Shown here: positions 1 to 10,510 of the stretch, in pieces
Layout: every line of letters begins with the position of its first letter
Numbering within the stretch: position 1 is the first letter of the stretch
Assembly (NCBI GenBank): GCA_963812245.1
Contig: CAWEUK010000002.1
Span: forward strand, 682,001-746,000
Reading direction: 5' to 3'
Source: Salsipaludibacter sp963812245
Lineage (GTDB): Bacteria; Actinomycetota; Nitriliruptoria; Nitriliruptorales; Nitriliruptoraceae
DNA: 64,000 bases
Program-made: the position numbers and the translations under genes
Notes under the pieces: model-generated
Database searches by the model: none
What the model was told of the DNA's origin: nothing
What the model saw: only the letters and a program-made list of their open reading frames with translations

Positions 1-1483
1 GGCATGCCCAGTCTTGGGGAGGTGATCAGGGCACTGGATGCCAGGCCGATCCATGCGCCGCCGGGCGATGACGAGACCCCCGTCACCACCGTCAAGGTCG
101 CGGCGATGTCGCTTCCCAACCTGCTGGACCGACTGGAGGACGGCGCGCTGGTGGTGGCGCCCGGCGACCGTCCCGCCGTGTTGGTCGGCGTGGTGGCCAG
201 TCGGATGTCGGCGAACTACCCCGATGTCGCCGGGATCCTGCTGTCGGGAGGCTTCGACCCCGCGCCACAGGTGCTGGAACTGCTCAAGGGCATCGGCAAC
301 GTGTCGGTCCCCATCCACGCCACCGATCTCGACACCCATGCCACCGTGCAGGCGGTCGACCACGTCCGGCCCGTCATCACGGCGGGCGCAACCCGCAAGA
401 TCGCCACGGCCCTCGGTCTGTTCGAACAGCACGTCGACATCGAGGGACTGCTCGAGCACATCAACGTGACGCGCTCCGAGACGATCACGCCGTTGATGTT
501 CGAGTACGACCTGATCGAGCGGGCCCGCAGTGATCGCAGGCGCATCGTCCTGCCGGAAGGCAGCGATCCCCGGATCCTGCGTGCCGCGTCGCTGTTGATG
601 CGCCGCCAGGTGGCCGACCTGGTCGTGCTGGGCAACGAGGAAGAGATCGCCCGGCGTGCGTCCTCCGTCGGCGCCGACCTCTACTGGCGTCGAGGTCGTG
701 GATCCGGCCACCAGCCCGCTGCGCGAACGCTACGCGCAGGCCTACGTCGAGGCGCGCAGTCACAAGGGCATGGTGCTGGACCGCGCCGACGAGGTCATGG
801 GTGACGTCAGCTACTTCGGCACGATGATGGTGCAACTGGGCGATGCCGATGGCATGGTCAGCGGCGCTGCGCACACGACCGCGCACACGATCCGTCCGGC
901 CTTCGAGTTCGTCAAGACCCGTCCGGGCGTGAACAGCGTCAGCAGCGCATTCCTCATGTGCCTGGCCGACCGTGTCCTGGTGTACGCCGACTGCGCCGTC
1001 ATTCCCAACCCCACGCCCGAACAACTGTCCGACATCGCGACCAGTTCGGCCGCCACCGCGCAACTGTTCGGGATCGAACCGGTCGTGGCGATGCTGTCCT
1101 ACTCGACGGGTGGATCGGGCTCCGGGGAGGACGTCGATCGTGTGCGTCGGGCAACCGAACTGGCTCGCGCCGCCGCGCCCGACCTGTTGATCGAGGGACC
1201 GATCCAGTACGACGCCGCCGTCGACGCGGGTGTCGGCCGCGCCAAACTGCCGGACTCATCGGTTGCCGGTCGGGCCACCGTGTTCATCTTTCCCGACCTC
1301 AACACCGGCAACAACACCTACAAGGCGGTGCAACGATCGGCGGGTGCAGTCGCGATCGGGCCGGTGCTGCAAGGGCTGAACAAGCCCGTCAACGACCTGT
1401 CGCGGGGGTGCACCGTGGCTGACATCGTCAACACCGTCGCCATCACGGCGATCCAGGCGCAGCAGACGCCGAGCCAGTCATGA
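1..1483 (+). CDS. pta: Phosphate acetyltransferase, 5'-truncated and frameshifted
   Basis: Interconverts acetyl-CoA and acetyl phosphate; partner of AckA. The frame is open from base 1, and the first ~130 residues look like the DRTGG domain of the long (~700-residue) Pta type, so the N-terminal P-loop part lies upstream of the window. The catalytic PTA_PTB domain starts at the IVLPEGSDPRIL motif near base 545. The reading shifts from frame 1 to frame 2 near 683: removing one T restores the expected D-L-T-G-V-E-V followed by DPATSPLRERYAQAYVEAR. The C-terminal half carries GDADGMVSGAAHTTAHTIRP and FPDLNTGNNTYKAVQ, both typical. The stop overlaps the ackA start by ATGA. The shift is probably a sequencing error. 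Confidence 0.93.
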
Positions 1484-2719
1484 CCCAGGTACTGGTGCTC
1501 AACACCGGTTCGTCGTCGGTCAAGTTCGAGGTCTTCGAGGCCTTCGAGACCGGCCTGCAGTCACGTGCGAGCGGCCTGGTCGAGGGGATCGGCGAGGAGA
1601 CCGGCGCGGTTGCCGTTGCGCTGGGTCCGGCGCTGGCGACCGACGACGGAGCAGCGCATCGCGATCGCGTCCAGGCCGTGGTCGCCGACGCCCGGGGACC
1701 CCGCCGGGTCGACGACCACGCTGCCGCGCTGGCGATCGTGACCGAGGTGCTGGACGCAGCCGGTGTCGTGGCCGACCTGGCCGCGATCGGTCATCGCGTC
1801 GTCCATGGTGGCGAGGCGTTTCGTGACCCGACCGTGATCACCGATTCGGTGGTTGCCCAACTCGAGGAACTGGCCCCCCTGGCGCCGCTGCACAACCCGC
1901 CGGCACTCGCGGGGATCCGGGTCGCGCGTCGCCTCTGGCCCGACCTGCCGCACGTGGCGGTGTTCGACACGGCCTTCCATGCGACGATGGAGCCGGACGC
2001 GTATCGGTACGCGGTTCCCGACGCGTGGTATCGCGAGCATGGCGTGCGGCGCTTCGGGTTCCACGGCACCTCGCACCAGTACGTCGCCCAGCAGGCCGCT
2101 GCCACCCTGGGGGCTGATCCGGAGTCGCTGCGACTGATCACCCTGCACCTGGGCAACGGCGCCTCGGCCGCCGCGATCGAGCGTGGCCGGGTGATCGACA
2201 CGTCCATGGGCATGTCGCCCCTGGAGGGCCTCGTGATGGGAACCCGTCCCGGGGATGTCGACCCCGGTGTCATCTTCCACATGCTCCGGACCGGCCTGAC
2301 CGTGGAGGAGGTCGAGCATGCGCTCAACCGGGAGTCGGGACTGAAGGGCCTGGCGGGGCGCAACGACGTCCGGGCCCTGCGGGCGGCTGCCGCTGACGAC
2401 GACCCGGCCGCCCGGCTGGCCCTGGCGGTGATGACGCGGCGCATCCGCGGCTGCATCGGGGCCTACTGGGCGCACCTGGGCGGCGTCGACGCCGTGGTGT
2501 TCACGGGTGGCATCGGCCAACACGACAGCCGCGACGCGTCGCGAGGTCATCGACCCGCTCGACCACATGGGACTGGTCCTGGATCCGGTCCGCAACGAGA
2601 CCGCCGATCTCGACGGCGGGCCGGTCGTCATCAGCCCCGCGGACAGCGACGTGGCGGTGGTGGTCGTTGCCACGGCCGAGGAACTCGTCATCGCGCGCTC
2701 GACCCTCGCTGCCATCTGA
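1480..2719 (+). CDS. ackA: Acetate kinase (frameshift near C-terminus)
   Basis: Makes acetate and ATP from acetyl phosphate and ADP; forms a two-gene operon with pta through a 4-base ATGA overlap. The start MTQVLVLNTGSSSVKFEV is the classic N-terminus, followed by GHRVVHGG, FDTAFH, RRFGFHGTSH and TRPGDVDPG. Near 2520 the expected GGIGEN motif reads GGIGQH and the frame changes from 1 to 2; the C-terminus continues as TRREVIDPLDHMGLVLD to the stop at 2719. The glutamate codon seems to be lost with two bases. Without correction the frame runs into the next gene and falsely fuses AckA with a secreted protein. Confidence 0.93.
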
Positions 2720-2868
2720 TGGGTTCGGCGGCCACGACTTCGGATCAGGCCTTGCGCATGTCCTCACCATCGCGCATCATGGGGGGTGCTGGTTCGATGC
2801 CGGCGCAGACGGGGGATCGCCGTCAGTTCGTGACGGTGGGGGGATGCAGCGGGCTCGGGAGGATCGTG

Positions 2869-4219
2869 GTGCCTGACGTGACGCGGCGGCGACGGCCCGC
2901 CTGGATTGCGGCGTCCGCGCTGGTGATCGGCCTTGCCCTGTCGCTGGCGGTGCCCAGTGGGTTTGCGGCTGCGCAGCCTGCTCCACCCTCCGCCACTCCG
3001 ACGCCCACGTCATCTCCTTCGTCGACCCTCCCGCCGAGCGAGGCGGCCACGGAACTGCCGACGACACCGGCAATCCCGAACCAGTCCGAGCACGCCAGCG
3101 CCACACCGGCGCCAACCGTCTCGCCGGCGCCAACCGTCTCGCCGGCGCCAACTGCCACGCCGACCACGATTGCCACGCCTGTTCCTGCGGTCGCGGCTGC
3201 GCAGAAGCGTCTTCGACCACTGCGGCTGGACCTCAAGCCGTTGACGGTTCGCCTGCAGCAGATGGACCGTCTCGCCCTGCGCACCACCAGGCTGCCACGC
3301 ACGTCCGTGCAGGGCTGGGACCTGGGTGACGCGACCTCGAGCCTGGTCGGACTTGGCAATCGCACCGTGCTGGTGTCCGCCAAGGTCGACGACGAGGCGC
3401 CCTTCGCCGCGCAGCGCTACTGCGATCCCACGCCCAAGCCCGGTGCGCGTGGCGCTGCGTGACATCCTGTTGGACGCCGTCCCGGGAACGGTGGACATGG
3501 GCGTCGTGCGTCCATGCGACCAGGGCGACCGCTCGGAGCACAAGGAAGGCCGCGCCTTCGACTGGGGCGTCGTCGGCGTCGACCAGGCCCAGGTCAAGGC
3601 CGTCGTCGACCAGCTGTTGGCCCGGGACAAGCGCGGCAACCCCCATGCCCTCGCCCGACGTCTGGGCGTCATGTACATCATCTGGAACGGCCAGATCTGG
3701 TCCGGTCTCCATGCCGACCTGGGGTGGCGGCCCTATCACGGTGTCTCCGAGCATCGAGACCACGTCCACTTCAGCCTGTCATGGCCGGGGGCGTTGGGTC
3801 ACACGTCGTTCTGGCAGGTCGGTGCCGACCAGGGATGGGTCCATCCCATGCCGTCGGTACGCCAGGTCCTGGCCGGGTTGCCGTTGTGGACCCCGCCCAG
3901 TGACGATCCCAGTGAGCTCGCCACGCCGTCGTCCACCCCCACGGATGCGACAACGCCCAAGCCGACCACGCCGGCAAGGCCAACGACTCCTGCGCCCACC
4001 ACGCCGAGTCCCACGACCGTGCCCAAACCGCCACCCACCACCCCGCCACCACCGACGCCTGAACCTCCGCCGCCTCCGCCGCCACCGCCGCCACCGCCGC
4101 CCGAACCGACGCCGGAACCCACCCCCGACCCCACGCCGACCCCGTCGACCCCCGCGCCGGCACCGTCAGGCACGGCCTCGAGCGGCGTCCAGGACGACCC
4201 CGTCACCGACGGCGATTGA
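2869..4219 (+). CDS. Secreted peptidase M15-like (ARB_07466-type) protein with Thr/Pro-rich linkers
   Basis: Probably an exported peptidoglycan-active hydrolase. GTG at 2869 has GGAGG six bases upstream and begins a signal peptide: RRRR, then a hydrophobic stretch ending FAAAQ. A Ser/Thr/Pro linker with APTVSPAPTVSPAPT repeats follows. The catalytic-looking domain has EHKEGRAFDWG, MYIIWNGQIWS, W-RPYHG and EHRDHVHFSLSWPG, the His/Asp metal-ligand pattern I associate with the ARB_07466-like relatives of D,D-carboxypeptidases. The tail is an extreme proline run with PEPTPEPTPDPTP, likely wall-spanning. The frame shifts from 1 to 2 near 3445, where one extra C explains it. Function is by motif only; the substrate is unknown. 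Confidence 0.72.
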
Positions 4220-4234
4220 GCCAGACGTCCTGCA

Positions 4235-5110
4235 TCAGCGGCTGAGGTAGAGCTGCAGTTCGATCGTGGCCTCGTCGGCGACGGACACCACGATTCGTGC
4301 CGACGGGGCCGTCACGTCGAAGTCGGCCAGGGACACCTCGACGGATCCCGTGACGACCACGATGTCACCAGTCCACACTGCAGCCAGTGGGATCGTGACG
4401 GACTTGGTCACGCCGTTGACCGTCAGGTCGCCAGTCGCGTCCACTTCGATGGGGGTGCCGACGGTCGGTGGTGCGCCAAGGTCGACCGGGGCGGTCAGGA
4501 CGAACGTCGCCGCGGGCGCGGCGTCGGTGCCCAGCGCACGTTGGATGGCGTTCTCGCGACGCGGTTCGTCGCTGACGACGGCAGTGAGGTCGGCAGTGAC
4601 GGTTGCCTCGGCAAGTTCCTGTCCCTGGATCGTGATGCCGCCGGTGACGACGGGCGTGCGACCGATCGCGGTCGTCGCCCCGATGCTGCTCAGTTCCTCC
4701 GCGATGCGGAACCCGACGAAGGTTCCCGTCGTGTCCTCGATGGAGAACGCCTCTGCCGTCGTGTCGACCGACCATGTGCCGTCGGCGCTCGCGGCGTCCG
4801 CGGTCGTGGACTCGTCGCTGGACGAGGTGTCGTCGGTCCCGGTCTGTGTGCCGGCCCCGGTCGCGGTGCCGGGTTCGGTCGCGCTCTGGGTGGCGTTGTC
4901 CTCGACTGCCGCGACCGCATCGTCGATCGCCACCTCGGTCGGGGCCGGGCCGAGCAACGACCACGCCAACCAGGCCAGACCGGCGACGATGACGGCGCCG
5001 CCGATCCAGAGTGCCAGCGTGCGCCGCGACGGAGACTGGTCCGACGGGTGCTGGCCCGGTGGTTGTGGCGACGCTGGTGGTGGGGAGGACGAGGTCTGGT
5101 CTGATGACAT
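4235..5110 (-). CDS. Membrane-anchored YceI-family protein
   Basis: 291 residues. The start ATG at 5110 (MSSDQTSSSPPP) is chosen because upstream in-frame sequence is only tandem repeat. A Pro/Ser-rich cytoplasmic head is followed by one transmembrane helix (about residues 30-52, ALWIGGAVIVAGLAWLAW), a Thr/Ser-rich linker, and a C-terminal YceI beta-barrel: WSVDTTAEAFSIEDTTGTFVGF, GDLTVNGVTKSVTIPL and a final ADEATIELQLYLSR. YceI domains bind isoprenoids or other lipids in known members; the ligand here cannot be read. It is convergent with the peptidase and upstream of the thioredoxin-fold gene on the same strand, separated by the 25-bp repeat block. Confidence 0.85.
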   Translation of the reverse strand: MSSDQTSSSPPPASPQPPGQHPSDQSPSRRTLALWIGGAVIVAGLAWLAWSLLGPAPTEVAIDDAVAAVEDNATQSATEPGTATGAGTQTGTDDTSSSDESTTADAASADGTWSVDTTAEAFSIEDTTGTFVGFRIAEELSSIGATTAIGRTPVVTGGITIQGQELAEATVTADLTAVVSDEPRRENAIQRALGTDAAPAATFVLTAPVDLGAPPTVGTPIEVDATGDLTVNGVTKSVTIPLAAVWTGDIVVVTGSVEVSLADFDVTAPSARIVVSVADEATIELQLYLSR

Positions 5111-5173
5111 CGGTGTTCCTGGGTGGTGGCGGTGGGCAGCGCAGTGGTGGCGTGTGTGCGTCAGTTGACCGTC

Positions 5174-5273
5174 GCAACCTTGGAACGGGCTGAGGCCCGC
5201 AACCTCGGAACGGGCTGGTGCCCGCAACCTTGGAATGGGCTGGGGCCCGCAACCTCGGAATGGGCTGGGGCCC
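5174..5273. repeat. Four tandem copies of a 25-bp repeat
   Basis: Units begin at 5174, 5199, 5224 and 5249, exactly 25 bp apart. The copies differ at a few positions (CTTGG or CTCGG, GGAAC or GGAAT), alternating between copies. The block lies in the gap between the yceI-like and thioredoxin-fold genes and is probably non-coding, although it can be read in frame as an N-terminal extension of the YceI protein. Confidence 0.9.
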
Positions 5274-5318
5274 GGGTCCCGGTGGCCGACGGTGCGCACA
5301 GGTGGTTCGCAGCTGGTG

Positions 5319-5882
5319 TCACAGAGGTTCGTTGCCGGGCTTCCACTTGATGCCACACCCCATGGGCGGCGACTGGGTCGTGACCGGCTCGCCCCGCAGG
5401 GTGGCACGGATGGCGGCGCGCAGTTCATCACCGGTGACCGGGACGTCGTTGCCCGGGGCGGCGCCGTCGAACCGACCGCGGAAGGTCAGGCGATGCTCGG
5501 CATCGTGGACGAAGAAGTCGGGTGTGCAGGCCGCCCGGAAGGCGCGCGCGACTTCCTGGGTCTCGTCGAACAGGACCGGAAAGGCGTAGCCGCGGTCGTT
5601 GGCCTCGATGGCCAGGCGACCGGGGCTGTCGTCGGGGTAGCGATCCACGTCGTTGGAACTGATGGCCACCATCGCGACGCGCCCGTCCTGGGCAACGTGG
5701 CGCCCGAGCGCAGCGAGCCCGTCAGCGATGTGCCTGACGTAGGGACAGTGATTGCAGATGAACGCCACGATGTTGACCTGGGACGACAGGTCCGCCGAGG
5801 ACACGATGTCCCCGGTTCGCACGTTGGGCAGGGAGAAGGACGGCATCGGCGTGCCCAAGGGCACGTGGCGTGGGTCGTTCAC
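5319..5882 (-). CDS. Thioredoxin-fold (peroxiredoxin-like) protein
   Basis: 187 residues, AhpC/TSA-like family often annotated as thioredoxin family protein. It has no signal peptide. The active-site-like motif FICNHCPYV lies at residues 41-48, with Cys43 and Cys46 in CxxC spacing, followed by the cis-Pro region (AACTPDFFV) and the family C-terminus MGCGIKWKPG. It probably acts as a cytoplasmic thiol oxidoreductase or peroxidase; the substrate is not shown. It stands alone, about 100 bp downstream of kynA on the same strand. Confidence 0.85.
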   Translation of the reverse strand: MNDPRHVPLGTPMPSFSLPNVRTGDIVSSADLSSQVNIVAFICNHCPYVRHIADGLAALGRHVAQDGRVAMVAISSNDVDRYPDDSPGRLAIEANDRGYAFPVLFDETQEVARAFRAACTPDFFVHDAEHRLTFRGRFDGAAPGNDVPVTGDELRAAIRATLRGEPVTTQSPPMGCGIKWKPGNEPL

Positions 5883-5986
5883 TGGTGATGGCCTCGTCGG
5901 GGGAGTGGCGGCAGCGGTTGCGACGGTATTGGCCGGACCCGTCCCGTGACGTCACGCGCACTGGCAGCTGGCGTGGCTTGCCACGG

Positions 5987-7105
5987 TCACGTCGCGAACA
6001 CGAACCCCATGCGGCGACGCACGTCGTCGGGCAGGACGGGCAGTTGGTGGCGAGGCAGCGAGAAGGTGGCGAGGTCGAACAGGTCGAGGAACACACGGTG
6101 AGTCGTGGCGGCCTGGGCGAGGTACTCGTGACCGGACGTGCCACCGGTCCCGATCCGGCCTCCGATCATGCGGTGCACCATCAGTGAGTGGCGGTGACGC
6201 CACAGTGCGAAGCCCTCGTCGATGTCCACCAGCGTCGTCAGCAGTCGGTGCGGGAGGGCCAGGGCCGGTTCGTGGCCGTACAGACTGATCATCAGGGCAG
6301 CGACGAACGCGCGATGGGTGAACGAGCGCTCGCCGGTGCGCACCAACTCGTCCCAGGCCTGGCGATCGAACAGGGTCTGGAAGGTGGCACGTGTGCGCTC
6401 CCGGCTGGCGACCTGCCGTCGTCGTTGCTCGTCAGTCAGGCGGGGGTCGCGTTCGGCCCGCTCTCGTTCGGACGCCAGGAGCGCGTCCACCTGGTCGCGG
6501 TACTCCCGCCAGAAGGCGAACTCCTCGACCTCCGTGAACGGCGTGCGCTCCAGCCAGGCGATGACGTCGTCGCGCAGGCTGGGCTCCTGCTCCGCTGCCG
6601 TGACCTCGTCCGCATGGGCCTGGGCCAACACACTGCGGTAGTCGCGGTCGTTGATGGACAGGCGCGTGTCGGTGCGCAGCCCGAGGCGATTCTCGATCAG
6701 GCGGAACTGCACGCTCTGGAACCCCGATGCCGGCGTCAGGTGGTCGCGAAAGTCCATGAAGTCGAGCGGCGTCATGGTTTCGAGCACGTGCAGTTGCTGG
6801 ATGAGCACCCGTTGGATCTCGGTGATGCGTTCGAGCCGGTGCACGACCGTGGACAGGTCGGGCTCCGTCACGTGGTCAGCCGACATGATGGCCATCACGC
6901 TGTCGAGTTCCCACAGGATCTGCTTGAACCACAACTCGTACGCCTGGTGGATGAGGATGAACAGCATCTCGTCGTGGGCGGTTCTGCCGGCAGCCTCCGA
7001 TGCGAGGTGCTGGGCGTCCAGCAATTGGTCGAGGCCCAGGTAGTCGTGGTAGTAGACGGGCTCGTGCATGCGGCTCTCGAGGGTGGCGTGGGGCCAGTCT
7101 GGCAT
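5987..7105 (-). CDS. kynA: Tryptophan 2,3-dioxygenase
   Basis: 372 residues, a haem dioxygenase that opens the indole ring of L-tryptophan to N-formylkynurenine. Family motifs are YYHDYLGLDQLLDAQ, the haem/substrate helix DEMLFILIHQAYELWFKQ, ASGFQSVQFR and the late GGTSGHEYL loop. An internal ATG at 7069 (MHEPVYYHDYL) could be the true start. No kynureninase or formamidase gene is adjacent, so the rest of the kynurenine route must be elsewhere if it exists. Confidence 0.95.
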   Translation of the reverse strand: MPDWPHATLESRMHEPVYYHDYLGLDQLLDAQHLASEAAGRTAHDEMLFILIHQAYELWFKQILWELDSVMAIMSADHVTEPDLSTVVHRLERITEIQRVLIQQLHVLETMTPLDFMDFRDHLTPASGFQSVQFRLIENRLGLRTDTRLSINDRDYRSVLAQAHADEVTAAEQEPSLRDDVIAWLERTPFTEVEEFAFWREYRDQVDALLASERERAERDPRLTDEQRRRQVASRERTRATFQTLFDRQAWDELVRTGERSFTHRAFVAALMISLYGHEPALALPHRLLTTLVDIDEGFALWRHRHSLMVHRMIGGRIGTGGTSGHEYLAQAATTHRVFLDLFDLATFSLPRHQLPVLPDDVRRRMGFVFAT

Positions 7106-7173
7106 GTCCCGCCAGTGCTGTCACACGGGCGCGACAGGTCCATGGACGCCTTCGCATCGCCGCGGCGCAGCGG

Positions 7174-9126
7174 TCATCCCTCGCGGGTGGCAGTGGCCAC
7201 GGTGCGGCGTCCCTGCTCGTCGCGGGTGGTCACGCCCAACCGGTCGCACAGCTCCAGGAGTGGGACGGCGTGGCGCCGCGTGATCGCGAGGGCGTCGCGC
7301 GCGTCGGCCACCGTGAACCCCGCGGGCAGCCCCTCGATGACGGTCACGGCGTCGGCCACGGCATCGGCGTGGAAGGCATAGCCGCGCGTGGCGAGGTGGA
7401 CGCTGCCCGAGCGCACGAGTGCATGCAGGTCCGCAGAGGACGCGTCGGCCCTCGCCAGCACCATCCGCACCGGGTCCGGGGTGCGTCCGCCGCGGGTCAG
7501 TTCGGCTGCGACGGCGTCGGTGGCCGCCGTCGCATCGGCATGCGCAGACCCAGTGCCGAGCGGATGCAGCCGCGGACCCTGTTGCACGAGCCGTCCTGCC
7601 GCCACGGCCTCGTCGACCACGGCCGCCACGGCCGCGGCGCGCAACGAGCGGTCCAGCGCTCGCCAGGCGGTCGCCACATGGTCGTCGCCGGGACCCTCGT
7701 GCACGATGCGAGAGGCCACCGCGGCGCGACGGCGACCGTCCGGGCCGCCGGCCTGCACCGCCGTGTCGACGGCCGCCACCAGTGCCTCGTGCAGTGCGGG
7801 GGCCACGACCGGCGCATCCACGTGGCCGGTGTCGCCCGGTCCCAGCACCGCCGCCACTGCGCGGGCCGACAGGACGCCGCCGTGGCAGTCGGCGAGCGCG
7901 GCGGCCAGGCCGGACCGGTCCCCGTCGGATCCGGTCCCGGCCGCGAACTCCCGGGCCAGACGCAGGCGTGCCTCGTCGCCGCGACCGGTCGGGCACAGCA
8001 CCACACCACCGGCGGTGACCCGCCGGCGACCGGTGTCGCGCAGCACGAACCGGTCTCCCGGCCGCAGGCGCAGCACAGACCCATCAGCCGCCATGGAAGG
8101 GCGATCCCGGCGGGACCCGGGATCGGCGACGAGCGTCGCGAGTCCGCGGTCGCCAGGCGCGATGTCCGTCCGGGGCCGGACGCGCACCGCCTGGTGGCCC
8201 GTGCCCGTGTGCAGCGTCCACCCGCCGCCGTCGCCGACCACCTCGTCGCCGAGGTTGTCGACCAGCGCGTCGGCGGGCAGCGCGACCAGGCCGTGACGGT
8301 GCACCATCGGGTCGAGCAGCCGCGTGCCGCGTGGCAGTTCCGCCGCGCCTGCCAGGCGCAGCGCGACGCGGGCGGGTGCCGCCACCTGGTCGACGTCGTG
8401 ACCGCGCTGCTGCACGCCGCGCACGCGCACGGTGCCGTTGCTGCCCGCCAGCGATGCCCCGTGCATCACCGCGCCGTGGCGCAGGGTGCCCAGCGCGACG
8501 ATGCCGTGGCCGGGGACGTGGAAGGACGTGTCGACCCAGAGGTCGGGGCCGGCGAGCGACGTGCCGGTCGGCGCAGCCCGTGCGGTGCCCAGCACGTCCA
8601 CCAGCTGCGGGATCCCCCGGCCCGTCCGGATGCTCGTGGGCACCACCGGCACCACGGGCGCCACGGGCACTTCGGTCGCATGGAGGCCGTGGGCACGAGG
8701 CGCGGTCGTGCCGGCGGGGTCGATCCGTCGCAGCAGCCGGTGCACGGCGTCGATCGTCTCGGTGACCCGGCCGGCGTCGACCAGGTCCGTGCGAGTCACA
8801 GCCACGGCCAGCAGGGGCAGGCGCAAGGCCACGACGGCCGTGGCATGGTCGACGGTCTGGGGCATCACGCCGTCGTCGGCAGCCACCACCAGCAGGGCGT
8901 GGGTCGCCGCCCCCAGGCCGGCCAGGGTCGCGGTGGTCCAGCCCTCGTGGCCGGGCGCGTCCAGCAGCGTCGTGGTGCTGTCGGGCAGGTGGGCGGCGTG
9001 CACCTCGATGGTGTGGCCCGACGCCCGTTCGTTGGCCAGTCGGTCGGTGGTGTGGCCGGTGATGGCAGTCACCAGGGCGCTCTTGCCGTGGTCGACGTGG
9101 CCGGCCAGGGCGACGACTGCCGTCAT
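7174..9126 (-). CDS. selB: Selenocysteine-specific elongation factor SelB
   Basis: 650 residues; brings Sec-tRNA to UGA codons that carry a SECIS element. The GTPase domain has G1 AGHVDHGKS, switch II DAPGHE and G4 TRTD (instead of NKxD). After the EF-Tu-like beta-barrels the C-terminal third is a series of winged-helix segments that in known SelB proteins bind the SECIS hairpin. The start overlaps the selA stop by ATGA (9123-9126), so translation is coupled. It is the last gene of the operon selD-tRNA-Sec-selA-selB. Confidence 0.95.
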   Translation of the reverse strand: MTAVVALAGHVDHGKSALVTAITGHTTDRLANERASGHTIEVHAAHLPDSTTTLLDAPGHEGWTTATLAGLGAATHALLVVAADDGVMPQTVDHATAVVALRLPLLAVAVTRTDLVDAGRVTETIDAVHRLLRRIDPAGTTAPRAHGLHATEVPVAPVVPVVPTSIRTGRGIPQLVDVLGTARAAPTGTSLAGPDLWVDTSFHVPGHGIVALGTLRHGAVMHGASLAGSNGTVRVRGVQQRGHDVDQVAAPARVALRLAGAAELPRGTRLLDPMVHRHGLVALPADALVDNLGDEVVGDGGGWTLHTGTGHQAVRVRPRTDIAPGDRGLATLVADPGSRRDRPSMAADGSVLRLRPGDRFVLRDTGRRRVTAGGVVLCPTGRGDEARLRLAREFAAGTGSDGDRSGLAAALADCHGGVLSARAVAAVLGPGDTGHVDAPVVAPALHEALVAAVDTAVQAGGPDGRRRAAVASRIVHEGPGDDHVATAWRALDRSLRAAAVAAVVDEAVAAGRLVQQGPRLHPLGTGSAHADATAATDAVAAELTRGGRTPDPVRMVLARADASSADLHALVRSGSVHLATRGYAFHADAVADAVTVIEGLPAGFTVADARDALAITRRHAVPLLELCDRLGVTTRDEQGRRTVATATREG

Positions 9127-10490
9127 GACCCGGCCGCCGCCAGGATCGCCGCCGCCATGTCGTCGTCGTCGTCGGGATCCACGGTGCGCAGGTCCAGGAG
9201 CAACCGGTCGTGGTGCACCCGGCCCAGCACGGGTGGGTGGCCGGCCCGCAGCCGCTGGGCAAGAGGTGCGGCCAGCGCCAGTGCCACTGAGGCCAGGCTG
9301 GCGTCCGGCGCCGATCCGCCGCCGACCCTGGAGGCCGTGTCGACGACGTCGACCGACACGTGGCCGTCCAGGTGCCGCGCCAGCGCATGGGCGCGGTCGC
9401 GCAGTTCGTCGTGGTCGGCGGTCAGCATGGCAGTGGTCGGGGTCTGCTGGCACGGTCGGCAGTGGACCTGCAGGGTGGCGACCAGCGCCGCGGTGCGCAG
9501 CTTGTCCAGCCGCAGCGCTCGCGCCAACGGGTCCTTCCGGGCCGCCGCCACCAGGTCCGCTCGTCCGGCCAGCAGCCCGGCCTGCGGACCGCCCAGCAGC
9601 TTGTCGCCCGACCCGGTCACGAGGTCGGCCCCGGCGGCCAGGGATCCGACGACGTGGGGTTCCTGCGCGACGACGGCCGGTGCGCCGAAGCGCAGCACGC
9701 CGGAACCCACGTCGTGCACGAGCACGGCGTCGTGCGCGCGGCAGGCCGCGGCGACGCGAGCCAGGTCTGGACTGCTCACGAACCCGAGCTGGTGGAAGTT
9801 GGACGGGTGGACCACGAGCACGGCGTCGACGCCGTCGTCGAGGGCCGCGTGCACGTCTCGAAGGTGGGTGCGATTGGTCGTGCCCACCTCCACGAGCTCC
9901 ACACCGGCAGCGGCGACGATGTCCGGTATCCGGAAGGACCCACCGATCTCGACCAGTTCGCCCCGCGACACGGCCACCCGACCGCCGGCCTGCCCGGCAC
10001 CGTGGCCGACGGCGGCCCGCAGCGCGAGGACCAGTGCGCCGGCACCGTTGTTGGCAAAGGTGGCATCGGCGGCGCCCGTCAACGCCCGGACCAGGGCGGC
10101 CGGCTGCGCGTCGCGATGGCCCCGTCGTCCGTCGGCGTCCAGTTCGACGGCGTAGGACCCGGCGGCGGCGGCCACGGCCGCTCGTGCTGCTGGGCCAAGC
10201 GGGGCACGACCGAGTCCCGTGTGGAGCACGACCCCGGTCGCGTTGATGGCGCGTCGCGGCGGGGCCATGAGTGCGGAGAGCTGCTCGGTCAACCGGGTCT
10301 GACCCAGGTCTGCCAGTTCGGAGGGCGCCTCGTGCCCGCCTGCCTCGACCTCCGCACGCAGGTCGTCGAGCACGTCTCGGGCCACCGCCACCGCAACGTC
10401 GTGGTCCAGGTCGGGGTCCGACGCGGCATCGCGCCAGGATGCGACCAGGGCCTCGACCTGGGGCAGCGCCGCGCGCGGGTCGCTGGGCAC
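9123..10490 (-). CDS. selA: L-seryl-tRNA(Sec) selenium transferase
   Basis: 455 residues; a PLP enzyme that converts Ser-tRNA(Sec) to Sec-tRNA(Sec) using selenophosphate. N-terminal tRNA-binding helices are followed by INATGVVLHTGLGRAPL, NNGAGALVLAL, VHPSNFHQLGF and the PLP lysine (about Lys297) in GSGDKLLGGPQAG. The start is GTG at 10490, just downstream of tRNA-Sec. The stop overlaps selB by four bases. Confidence 0.95.
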   Translation of the reverse strand: MPSDPRAALPQVEALVASWRDAASDPDLDHDVAVAVARDVLDDLRAEVEAGGHEAPSELADLGQTRLTEQLSALMAPPRRAINATGVVLHTGLGRAPLGPAARAAVAAAAGSYAVELDADGRRGHRDAQPAALVRALTGAADATFANNGAGALVLALRAAVGHGAGQAGGRVAVSRGELVEIGGSFRIPDIVAAAGVELVEVGTTNRTHLRDVHAALDDGVDAVLVVHPSNFHQLGFVSSPDLARVAAACRAHDAVLVHDVGSGVLRFGAPAVVAQEPHVVGSLAAGADLVTGSGDKLLGGPQAGLLAGRADLVAAARKDPLARALRLDKLRTAALVATLQVHCRPCQQTPTTAMLTADHDELRDRAHALARHLDGHVSVDVVDTASRVGGGSAPDASLASVALALAAPLAQRLRAGHPPVLGRVHHDRLLLDLRTVDPDDDDDMAAAILAAAGS

Positions 10491-10510
10491 GGTGCACCTC
10501 CGACGGGGTC

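Noticed and set aside
1480..3462. A fusion of acetate kinase with a secreted protein
   Set aside because: AckA ends naturally at 2719 in frame 2, and the next protein has its own GTG, ribosome binding site and signal peptide.
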